DNA of 10,370 bases from positions 1 to 10,370 of the forward strand of contig CAZHLU010000032.1 in the NCBI GenBank assembly GCA_964533435.1. Reading direction: 5' to 3'. This document shows, one piece after another, positions 5,605-10,370 of the stretch. Under the pieces are notes generated by a model. The model searched no databases and was not told the DNA's origin. It saw only the letters and a list, made by a program, of their open reading frames with translations. Source of the DNA: CAZWIT01 sp964533435 (GTDB taxonomy: Bacteria > Patescibacteriota > Patescibacteriia > UBA1558 > GWA2-36-10). Both the position numbers and the translations under genes were made by a program. How positions within the stretch are numbered: the stretch's first letter is position 1; each line of letters opens with the position of its first letter.

Positions 5605-5633
5605 TAATAAAAAAACCGCTTTTTAGACGGTTT
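5605..5633 (-). terminator. Terminator of the corrinoid operon
   Basis: An AAACCG/CGGTTT stem (5613-5618 with 5628-5633) and 9-nt loop, followed on the minus strand by TTTTATTATC. It ends the four-gene operon 22 nt past the DUF6580 stop codon. Confidence 0.7.
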
Positions 5634-5655
5634 AAGTTATTTGATTTTATAAAAG

Positions 5656-6174
5656 TTATTTATTACTTAAGACTTGTTTACTGCGGATAGTTGCAAAAAT
5701 TTTAACAGGAGCAAATATCAAGCCGGTGTATAAAATATTGCTGAGTAAAGTGTTTTTAAAGAAGGGTACTGCTAAAGCAAAGCAGAGGGATAAACCGCTG
5801 AGGTTGTGAGCATACCAATCTCCACTAGCCCAAACAGCAAAATTAGTGACAAAGAAGAATATCAATGCAGAAGCTAGAGTGCTACTAGCAATGTTTAGAG
5901 CAGTATCATTTTTTTGTAGTAGTTTGCCCAAGTATAAATTTAAAGCAGAAGCAGCATAAACAGACAGCATTACTGGCCAAGCATAAAATCCTAAAATTAA
6001 ATCAGAAATAAATAAACTAACAAATGGTAGGGGCCAATATTTTTTTGGTGTGTAGTAGCCAGCAAATAAGATTAAGCTAGCCAGAGGAGAGAAGTTGGGC
6101 AAATGCCAAATTAAACGGGCTATTAGTGCTAGTACGCTTAGGATTATTATTAAGTAAATATTTTTATTATTCAT
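5656..6174 (-). CDS. DUF6580-family / ECF S-component-like membrane protein
   Basis: A 172-aa integral membrane protein with about six hydrophobic segments (roughly 5-22, 30-42, 49-62, 65-84, 98-118, 126-160). Conserved-looking motifs are LPNFSPLASLILFAGYY (26-41, abridged), SLFISDLILGFY (53-64), FFVTNFAVWASGDWY (near 107-121) and LAVPFFKNTL (near 134-143). These resemble DUF6580 proteins and the small substrate-binding S subunits of ECF vitamin transporters. It is the last gene of the operon, 18 nt after the DUF4430 gene, behind cobO. That context suggests corrinoid uptake. No EcfA or EcfT is in the window; an S component would have to share them from elsewhere. Family assignment is fairly sure; the substrate is inferred. 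Confidence 0.7.
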   Translation of the reverse strand: MNNKNIYLIIILSVLALIARLIWHLPNFSPLASLILFAGYYTPKKYWPLPFVSLFISDLILGFYAWPVMLSVYAASALNLYLGKLLQKNDTALNIASSTLASALIFFFVTNFAVWASGDWYAHNLSGLSLCFALAVPFFKNTLLSNILYTGLIFAPVKIFATIRSKQVLSNK

Positions 6175-6192
6175 ATCTATTATTAATAAATT

Positions 6193-6633
6193 CTAAAATT
6201 TTGATTCAGCAAAACGCCATTCTATTTGGTCGCCATTTTTTGGAATAAATTTATCAGCTGATATCATTGGTTGTTGCCCATTTACATAAAATTGCCAGTA
6301 TTTTTGTTCTTGACCATTAGCTTTGTTATCAATTTTGGTAACTAAAACTCCCATTTCACCATAATCTTTTGATTCAAACTCCCAGGCTTGTTGTTGGGCT
6401 AGGCTTTGAGTAATAGTAACTAGGTTAGCAGATATATTATCAGCATAAGGATGACTTAGGTTCACAATTTTATTTTCAGCAAAGGAAAATTGAACGTTAA
6501 TACTACCTTGAGTCTGTCCAGTTAGTTGTTCGTTGCTAGGCTGTATTTTTTGGTTTTGATAAGTGTATTGCCATAGGCCAATAACAGCAGCCAGTAAGAT
6601 AATAAATATAATTAAGTTTGTTTTTTTAAGCAT
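6193..6633 (-). CDS. Membrane-anchored DUF4430 / transcobalamin-C-like protein
   Basis: A 146-aa protein. The start ATG at 6633 is preferred: the upstream in-frame ATG at 6669 overlaps cobO and adds 12 residues before a clear Lys-Lys plus hydrophobic anchor. With this start, residues 7-21 form a single N-terminal transmembrane segment with no lipobox Cys, and the rest is external. A polar linker (about 26-43) leads to a DUF4430 domain (about 44-142). This domain shows DYGEMGVLVTKID at 90-102, KYWQFYVNGQQP at 111-122, and FIPKNGDQIEWRF at 129-141. DUF4430 belongs with the C-terminal beta-domain of transcobalamin and intrinsic factor, and the YWQF...NGDQIEWRF part closely recalls it. It lies 10 nt after cobO. 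Corrinoid capture at the cell surface is the favoured reading; DUF4430 also occurs in proteins of unrelated or unknown role. Confidence 0.75.
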   Translation of the reverse strand: MLKKTNLIIFIILLAAVIGLWQYTYQNQKIQPSNEQLTGQTQGSINVQFSFAENKIVNLSHPYADNISANLVTITQSLAQQQAWEFESKDYGEMGVLVTKIDNKANGQEQKYWQFYVNGQQPMISADKFIPKNGDQIEWRFAESKF

Positions 6634-6643
6634 AAGTTTAAAG

Positions 6644-7201
6644 TTAATATTCAATACCAGGACGGGCATCTAAGCCTTTGTCCATATAATGTTTAATTGG
6701 GTTCATTTCAGTCACCAGGTCAGCTAGAGCAATGATTTCTTCGGGACAATAGCGCCCAGTTAAAATAAGTTCTAAGGGTTCTGGTTTTGACTTAATCAAG
6801 TTTACAATACTGTCTAATTTTAGCAAGTCGGTAGCTATAGTGGTATTGATTTCATCTAAAATTATTAAGTCAAAGTTATTATTTTTAAACCAATCAGCAG
6901 CTGTTTTTAAAGCATTTTCGGCCTCATCAATATCGCCAGGTAAATTATCAAAACGGAAGCGGCCGCCAGTCATACGAGGTAATCCAAAGGCTTGAAAGTC
7001 TAAGTTGGGGTGATTTAATTGTTTTAAAGTTTTTCTTTCGTGATAATAATCGCCACCTTTATCAAAGAAAATAATTCCAACTTTTAGACCATAGCCTAAA
7101 GCACGGATAGCTAGACCTAAGGCGGCAGTTGTCTTGCCTTTGCTATTGCCAGTATAAACTTGAATTTGCCCTGGCCATTTATTTTTTTGTTGATTGGGCA
7201 T
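6644..7201 (-). CDS. cobO: Cob(I)yrinic acid a,c-diamide adenosyltransferase
   Basis: CobA/CobO/BtuR-type enzyme that transfers the adenosyl group from ATP to reduced cob(I)alamin or its precursors, making adenosyl-corrinoid in the cytoplasm. At 185 aa it has the family length. An unusual P-loop YTGNSKGKTTAALG is at 16-29. IIFFDKGG follows at 43-50, Walker B DLIILDEIN at 111-119, LILTGRYCPEEI at 145-156, and the C-terminal signature DLVTEMNPIKH...DKGLDARPGIEY at 161-185. No corrin-ring biosynthesis gene is nearby, so salvage of imported corrinoid is more likely than de novo synthesis. A class II (B12-dependent) ribonucleotide reductase elsewhere would be a natural consumer. It starts 4 nt after the YkgJ gene stop. 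Confidence 0.95.
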   Translation of the reverse strand: MPNQQKNKWPGQIQVYTGNSKGKTTAALGLAIRALGYGLKVGIIFFDKGGDYYHERKTLKQLNHPNLDFQAFGLPRMTGGRFRFDNLPGDIDEAENALKTAADWFKNNNFDLIILDEINTTIATDLLKLDSIVNLIKSKPEPLELILTGRYCPEEIIALADLVTEMNPIKHYMDKGLDARPGIEY

Positions 7202-7205
7202 AATT

Positions 7206-7787
7206 TTATCTAAGATCTTGTAAAACTTTTTCTAATTCCTCGTATTTTTTAGCTAGTAATAATTTAGTTAGTTTTTCATACAAGCTAGATTCTTTTATAA
7301 ATTCAGTGCGTATTTTTTTATAATAATCCGTGACCTTGGCTTTATTTTCTCCCATTATCTCTAAAGAATCATCTAAAGATATATTTTGTTTAACAGCCTC
7401 GCAAAAATCATCTTGGTATTTTAGCTGACCTTGCTTATCGAACCAAAAAGGATATAGTTTGCAAATGGCTGGTCGTTGATCGCCAAGGGTGCAACCTTGT
7501 CCGCTTTTTAAAAATAGGCAACCTTCTTCACCTTTAGATAAAATACTTATCTGGTAATATTTATTATCTATTTTGACTAAGCCTTGTTTCCACCAATCTT
7601 CTTCTTCACTTAAATCATCTTCTTCAAATTCAGAAAGTACCATAAAATCCTGAGCCTTATGGCCTAGAGACATGATTTTATGCATATCTTCTATTAGTAA
7701 GGGTATATAATGGTCAGTAAAATTACAGCAAGTTTGTCGATATTGACTGCATTGCAAGCATAAATCGCGGTTGATTACTTTGGGCAT
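7206..7787 (-). CDS. YkgJ-family cysteine cluster protein
   Basis: A 193-aa soluble protein with eight cysteines: C10 and C13, then the CC pair C20-C21, C90 (EEGCLFL), C99 (QGCTL), C109 in RPAICKLYPF, and C129. The pattern Cx2C...CC...GCxxL...RPxxCxxYPF is the YkgJ (UPF0153, zinc/iron-chelating) signature. The cysteines probably bind Fe-S or Zn. Its biochemical role is unknown in general. It heads the corrinoid operon, 4 nt before cobO, so a role in reducing or handling the corrinoid cobalt is conceivable but purely contextual. Its leader is only about 10 nt and no SD is visible. Confidence 0.85.
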   Translation of the reverse strand: MPKVINRDLCLQCSQYRQTCCNFTDHYIPLLIEDMHKIMSLGHKAQDFMVLSEFEEDDLSEEEDWWKQGLVKIDNKYYQISILSKGEEGCLFLKSGQGCTLGDQRPAICKLYPFWFDKQGQLKYQDDFCEAVKQNISLDDSLEIMGENKAKVTDYYKKIRTEFIKESSLYEKLTKLLLAKKYEELEKVLQDLR

Positions 7788-7803
7788 AATTGTTTAAAAG
7801 CTT

Positions 7804-7832
7804 AGTTTATTTGATAAAATAATTATTGACAA
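7804..7832 (-). promoter_or_regulatory. Promoter of the corrinoid operon
   Basis: On the minus strand: -35 TTGTCA (7827-7832, 5/6), 17-bp spacer, -10 TAAACT (7804-7809, 4/6). The ATG at 7787 follows closely, leaving a leader of about 10 nt. That is too short for a cobalamin riboswitch. Its -35 overlaps the -35 of the divergent plus-strand promoter. Confidence 0.5.
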
Positions 7833-7854
7833 GGTTTTAGGTTTGGCTTATATT
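7826..7854 (+). promoter_or_regulatory. Near-consensus promoter of the 44-aa gene
   Basis: -35 TTGACA (7826-7831, 6/6), 17-bp spacer, -10 TATATT (7849-7854, 5/6). It is among the best promoter matches in the window. The leader contains GCTAG (7877-7881) and CTAGC (7897-7901), which can pair just before the SD GGAGG at 7903-7907. Confidence 0.8.
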
Positions 7855-7913
7855 ATAGGGCAGTTTGAGTGTTCTTGCTAGAGCCTGTTAAAACCCCTAG
7901 CCGGAGGTAGACA

Positions 7914-8048
7914 ATGAAGACCTATGAAAGGCAGATGGAGTTTCAAGAGCGCAAGCGTGATCTGCAGCTGCGTCGTCGGGCGCGCAACGTCCTCTTATTT
8001 GTGTTGGTAGCGGCGCTTTTGGCTATTGTGGCCTATCGTTGGGGCTAG
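7914..8048 (+). CDS. Tiny single-pass membrane protein, 44 aa
   Basis: Too short for most gene finders but well supported. SD GGAGG lies 6 nt before the ATG, with a near-consensus promoter upstream and a terminator starting 34 nt after the stop. The product has a very basic N-terminal half (ERKRDLQLRRRARN) and one transmembrane segment (about residues 26-40, LLFVLVAALLAIVAY), ending YRWG. Topology is predicted N-in by the positive-inside rule. GC is 73 of 135 nt (54%, counted by hand), clearly above the surroundings. No family is recognised and no function assigned. Confidence 0.72.
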   Translation: MKTYERQMEFQERKRDLQLRRRARNVLLFVLVAALLAIVAYRWG

Positions 8049-8081
8049 GCATAAATAGTTCTTTCTACATTATCTGATTTT

Positions 8082-8114
8082 GAGGCGGTCTTAGTGACTG
8101 CCTCTTTTATTTTT
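8082..8114 (+). terminator. Rho-independent terminator after the 44-aa gene
   Basis: GAGGCGGTC-TTAGT-GACTGCCTC forms a 9-bp stem with one G-T pair, followed directly by TTTTATTTTT. Confidence 0.88.
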
Positions 8115-8173
8115 ATGGTTTATGTGATTAAATTTTATTATCCCCCGTGTTCTTTTTAGTTGGGAGGCCGACT

Positions 8174-8344
8174 ATGCGTCAGCATTGGTGGCAAAAAAAA
8201 TCCTTTTGGGTATTCATTTGTGTATCATTTGGTCTAGCTATTATTAAAGCTAAATTCCATCCTTTTCTTACCGTCATTGGCATTGTATTGATTGCTCTGG
8301 GCATTGCCTTGACTCTAGTTCGTAATCAAGGAGGAGACTCATGA
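8174..8344 (+). CDS. Small two-pass membrane protein, 56 aa
   Basis: The ATG at 8174 has SD GGGAGG 6 nt upstream. An in-frame GTG at 8147 would place that SD inside the coding region and is rejected. The protein has a short basic, Trp-rich N-terminus (MRQHWWQKK), a hydrophobic segment at about 11-25, a short linker (AKFHP), and a second segment at about 31-48 (LTVIGIVLIALGIALTLV), ending polar (RNQGGDS). Its stop TGA overlaps the next ATG (ATGA), so the next gene is translationally coupled. Possible promoter: TATTAT just upstream at about 8138, weak -35. No family is recognised. Two-pass architecture is shared with many holin-like or other small proteins, but nothing here proves such a role. 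Confidence 0.7.
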   Translation: MRQHWWQKKSFWVFICVSFGLAIIKAKFHPFLTVIGIVLIALGIALTLVRNQGGDS

Positions 8345-8460
8345 ATTTTTGGGTACTGGTAGTAGTGCTGCTAGTGATCGTTGCCGGCTTTGCAGTGCCG
8401 GTCATCAGCTTTGTAGGTCGTAAGCCTAGACCTCGTCCGCCCGTCAGGGGCAAATTTTAA
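8341..8460 (+). CDS. Tiny single-pass membrane protein, 39 aa
   Basis: Its ATG overlaps the preceding stop (ATGA), with a full AAGGAGG SD 6 nt upstream. The product is almost entirely a transmembrane segment (residues 3-25: FWVLVVVLLVIVAGF then VPVISFV), followed by a short basic, proline-rich tail (GRKPRPRPPVRGKF) predicted to stay in the cytoplasm. The start arrangement makes it convincing despite its size. No family is recognised. A strong terminator follows. Confidence 0.68.
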   Translation: MNFWVLVVVLLVIVAGFAVPVISFVGRKPRPRPPVRGKF

Positions 8461-8488
8461 GAGGTGGTATGGCCATTAGGAGATCGTT

Positions 8489-8535
8489 AACCCGTTGAGT
8501 GTTTGCTATCAGGCAAAAGCAACGGGTTTTTATTT
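8489..8535 (+). terminator. Terminator of the 56/39-aa gene pair
   Basis: The outer stem AACCCGTTG/CAACGGGTT (9 bp, perfect) encloses an inner TTTGC/GCAAA stem and is followed by a T-rich run (TTTTTATTTTAT) from 8527. It acts on the plus strand only; no T-run follows on the minus strand. The minus-strand 101-aa gene ends at the same place. Confidence 0.88.
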
Positions 8536-8840
8536 TATCTATTTTGATAACGTGAATCCTGAGTCAAAGCATATATTGCTCCTAGATAAGCATTTAAATC
8601 ATGAATACCAATTAATTTTTTCTTATAAGCTAGTAAAAGATCTAATTCTTCATCGCTTAAAGCATCAATAGCAGTAACAATTTGTTTTTCTTCAAAGGGC
8701 ATTACTTCTAACATGTCTTGTTCAATATCGCCAAGCTTATTTTTAAAAGTTGCTACCTCTTCGGGACTGATTGCAGCAACTTTAAGTAAAAATTGAGCTT
8801 CACTAATTTTATTTCCATTTGGCATTTCTTCAAAAGACAT
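8535..8840 (-). CDS. Unrecognised 101-aa acidic helical protein
   Basis: No family recognised. The product is soluble, predicted almost entirely helical and acidic, with an EEL/DEE-rich middle (SDEELDLLLAYKKKL near 62-76) and no cysteine. There is no signal peptide or membrane segment. The start ATG at 8840 has no SD, unlike the small plus-strand genes next to it, and base composition is like the AT-rich housekeeping genes. It is convergent with the small membrane gene pair and divergent from the 93-aa gene. Confidence 0.72.
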   Translation of the reverse strand: MSFEEMPNGNKISEAQFLLKVAAISPEEVATFKNKLGDIEQDMLEVMPFEEKQIVTAIDALSDEELDLLLAYKKKLIGIHDLNAYLGAIYALTQDSRYQNR

Positions 8841-8942
8841 ATTTTTTTATTTAATTGTTTGACTTGTAAATATTATTATTTTGATTTAGGCTATAGATAA
8901 TTAACCCGCTTACTTAATTTTTAGCCTAGAAAGGGGCAGAGC

Positions 8943-9224
8943 GTGGATAAACGTCGTACCTTTACAGTGGATGAATATATCGCATTTTATAATGATCATT
9001 TGGAAATATTGGCTCAAGAACGTGGCCTTTCTTTTGGGGCTGTAAAAGAGCTATTTCGTCATTTTTTGAAGATCTTTGTTTTTAGTTGTTTGTCGAATAG
9101 AACAGAATTAGAATTTCCTCGGCATAGTGGCACTTTCTATAAAAGAGTTGGTATTAGTAGATTTCAAGTCCGGATTGATCGGGAGCGTTCTAGAAAATGG
9201 CTGGCTGAGCGAGATAATTTTTAG
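8943..9224 (+). CDS. 93-aa protein, possibly HU-like
   Basis: The start is GTG at 8943, set by SD AAAGGGG 6 nt upstream. The product is basic. A helical N-terminal half (TVDEYIAFYNDHLEILAQ; LSFGAVKELFRHFLKIF) is followed by a segment ending FPRHSGTFYKRVGISRFQVR. This recalls the helix-helix-then-GtF..R order of HU/IHF-type DNA-binding proteins, but the DNA-contact arm is not clearly present, so the resemblance is weak. It forms its own unit with a strong terminator at 9249-9283. No convincing promoter was found in the AT-rich 8841-8942 gap. Confidence 0.68.
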   Translation: MDKRRTFTVDEYIAFYNDHLEILAQERGLSFGAVKELFRHFLKIFVFSCLSNRTELEFPRHSGTFYKRVGISRFQVRIDRERSRKWLAERDNF

Positions 9225-9248
9225 TCATTATAAAGTAATGGTTTTTTG

Positions 9249-9283
9249 GGGTTCTGCTTTTGGCAGAATCCTTTTTTTATTTT
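9249..9283 (+). terminator. Terminator of the 93-aa gene
   Basis: GGGTTCTGC-TTTTG-GCAGAATCC forms a 9-bp stem with one G-T pair, followed by TTTTTTTATTTT. The T-run overlaps the last codons of the convergent HAD gene. Confidence 0.9.
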
Positions 9284-9912
9284 CTAAAAATATTTTTTAC
9301 TTCCTCATAAACATTGATCCAGTTTGGGCAGGGTATTATGTTTGGTCCTTTGTCAGTAGTAGTGTGATCGTAGAGAAAAATATAACCAGGGTAATCTGAA
9401 TTTAAAAATTCTAATAATTTAGCATTGTCATCAATTATACCTAATACGTCGGGGTATAATTTGTGTAGTAGATCAGCTTTCCATTTATTACCATCTTTAT
9501 GAGCTATATTTTCTGGACGACAAATAATTGGTGCTAGCGGAAATTTATGCTTATTAAGCCAATCTTGTGTTCCACTAAGTACTTTTTCAGGGCGTACTGT
9601 GATGTAGGCGGTTATAGGCACTATTTGATTTATTTTATTTAGATAAAAATCAGCATCTGTAATCAGGGGTAGCTCTGTTTGTAATTCGTTGGACTGAATT
9701 ACTTTGTCTATCCATTTTAGAGCTTCGTCAGATTGCCAGTAGGGGACATTTTGAGTGTAGCGATATTTTTCAATCATTTCTTTAATAGAAAGATTTTCAG
9801 GGTTACCAAATTTAGCCTGCATTTGTTCTACTAAATGGCCAATTGTATAAGATAAAGTTTCGTCAATATCAACAGCTAAACCTGGAGTTTCAATTTTTGG
9901 TAAATTATTCAT
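9277..9912 (-). CDS. HAD-superfamily phosphatase, 5'-nucleotidase-like
   Basis: A 211-aa cytoplasmic HAD hydrolase. Motif I VDIDETLS has nucleophile D15 and acid/base D17. The cap lies between about 22 and 95. Motif II threonine is in AYITVRPE (T105). The motif III lysine is in NKWKADLL (K143 or K145). Motif IV GIIDDN has D161-D162. This order suits a C1-capped HAD of the deoxyribonucleotidase (NT5C-like) type, but the substrate cannot be read from sequence. Its ATG lies inside the end of the Nudix gene (ATGAATAA, 8-nt overlap), so the two are coupled and probably act together on nucleotides or other phosphorylated metabolites. Confidence 0.82.
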   Translation of the reverse strand: MNNLPKIETPGLAVDIDETLSYTIGHLVEQMQAKFGNPENLSIKEMIEKYRYTQNVPYWQSDEALKWIDKVIQSNELQTELPLITDADFYLNKINQIVPITAYITVRPEKVLSGTQDWLNKHKFPLAPIICRPENIAHKDGNKWKADLLHKLYPDVLGIIDDNAKLLEFLNSDYPGYIFLYDHTTTDKGPNIIPCPNWINVYEEVKNIFRK

Positions 9913-10342
9913 TTTCTAAAAATATTTTAATAGCTCTTTTTTGATTATCTAAATATAATAATTGGATAGCTTCATTTGGATCTAGCCAAACTAGTTCGTG
10001 ATCATCTTCGGTTTTGGTATTTAATATTTCTTCAACTTCGCATTCATAAAATTGGCCGACACTTTCAATATATTTATTTGAAGTAGTAGCATAAAAATAG
10101 CAATCACCACTGCAGATTTTTTTATTTACTTTTACTTTGATGCCAATTTCTTCGATACATTCTCTGACTAGGCACTCTTCTTCAGATTCTTTGCCTTCAA
10201 TGCCACCGCCAGGTAAAAAATAGCCACGGCTAGTTTTGACTATGGCCAGTAGATTACGGTCGTTGGCTAGTATGCCATAGGCGCCAGGGCGTTGGGTATA
10301 GATTTGTTCGGCTTCGGGTTGGTTGGTTTTAAAACTGATCAT
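9905..10342 (-). CDS. Nudix hydrolase
   Basis: Hydrolyses nucleoside diphosphates linked to another moiety. The 145-aa protein has a perfect Nudix box Gx5Ex7REx2EExGx: G46, E52, R60, E61, E64, E65, G67, preceded by YFLPGGG. C-terminal sequence ELVWLDPNEA is the usual position of the substrate-orienting loop. MutT-like house-cleaning and dinucleotide hydrolysis are both possible. It overlaps the HAD gene by 8 nt. The ATG at 10342 has no SD. Its promoter is probably in or beyond the AT-rich last 28 bases. Confidence 0.92.
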   Translation of the reverse strand: MISFKTNQPEAEQIYTQRPGAYGILANDRNLLAIVKTSRGYFLPGGGIEGKESEEECLVRECIEEIGIKVKVNKKICSGDCYFYATTSNKYIESVGQFYECEVEEILNTKTEDDHELVWLDPNEAIQLLYLDNQKRAIKIFLENE

Positions 10343-10370
10343 GTAATTTTAATTTATATTAATTTTTTAT

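Noticed and set aside
6634..6669. Upstream ATG extending the DUF4430 protein by 12 residues
   Set aside because: It overlaps cobO and precedes the natural anchor start; the ATG at 6633 leaves a normal 10-nt gap.
7788..7800. Cobalamin riboswitch before the corrinoid operon
   Set aside because: The predicted leader is about 10 nt and no B12-box-like structure is seen.
8147..8173. GTG start extending the 56-aa gene by nine codons
   Set aside because: The SD GGGAGG would be inside the coding region; it points to the ATG at 8174.
8469..8498. Nine-codon frame after the 39-aa gene
   Set aside because: GAGGTGG lies too close to its ATG, and its stop lies in the terminator stem; too short to support.
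9127..9399. Plus-strand frame of 90 codons
   Set aside because: Overlaps the 93-aa gene, crosses its terminator and runs antisense into the HAD gene.
1..10370. CRISPR array, insertion sequence or alternative genetic code
   Set aside because: No evenly spaced repeats, no transposase, and no in-frame TGA in any supported gene.

Overview
The window is an AT-rich bacterial segment using the standard code: no gene carries an in-frame TGA, and TGA works as a stop at 8342-8344. Most genes lie on the minus strand with gaps of a few bases. The organism is probably a member of the Candidate Phyla Radiation (Patescibacteria). The reasons are compact genes, an archaeal-type CMP kinase, a PilT ATPase, nucleotide and corrinoid salvage enzymes, many start codons with no visible Shine-Dalgarno (SD) sequence, and TCCGCC/GGCGGA palindromes of the kind I associate with such genomes. 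This placement is an inference; no phylogenetic marker was tested.

Layout. 31-2052 (minus): tRNA-Leu(GAG), ribosomal protein L19 with its own promoter, CMP kinase and a RluD-type pseudouridine synthase. 2085-3126 (minus): two unrecognised genes (69 and 174 aa), each with an SD and its own terminator. 3143-3545 (minus): a tRNA-Arg/tRNA-Lys unit with promoter and terminator. Between the two tRNAs lies a broken copy of the 5' half of tRNA-Lys, split by a palindrome. 3555-5545 (minus): pilT followed by a cyclic-nucleotide-domain plus GAF protein.

5613-7832 (minus): a four-gene operon encoding a YkgJ-type cysteine-cluster protein, the corrinoid adenosyltransferase CobO, an N-terminally anchored protein with a transcobalamin-C-like (DUF4430) domain, and a DUF6580 / ECF-S-like membrane protein. 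I read it as a candidate corrinoid capture, import and adenosylation unit. This is the most interesting system in the window.

7826-8535 (plus): three tiny membrane-protein genes (44, 56 and 39 codons) with strong SDs. The first has a near-consensus promoter that overlaps the divergent promoter of the corrinoid operon, and the set carries two strong terminators. 8535-10342: a 101-aa unknown (minus), a 93-aa possibly HU-like protein (plus), and an overlapping HAD phosphatase/Nudix hydrolase pair (minus).

Two kinds of gene are mixed. The recognisable genes are AT-rich and mostly lack an SD. Six short unrecognised genes (69, 174, 44, 56, 39 and 93 aa) have clear SDs at 5-8 nt, and most sit in small separate transcription units. 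No gene-free stretch exceeds 300 bases apart from the tRNA region, which is described element by element. No CRISPR array, insertion sequence or origin was seen.
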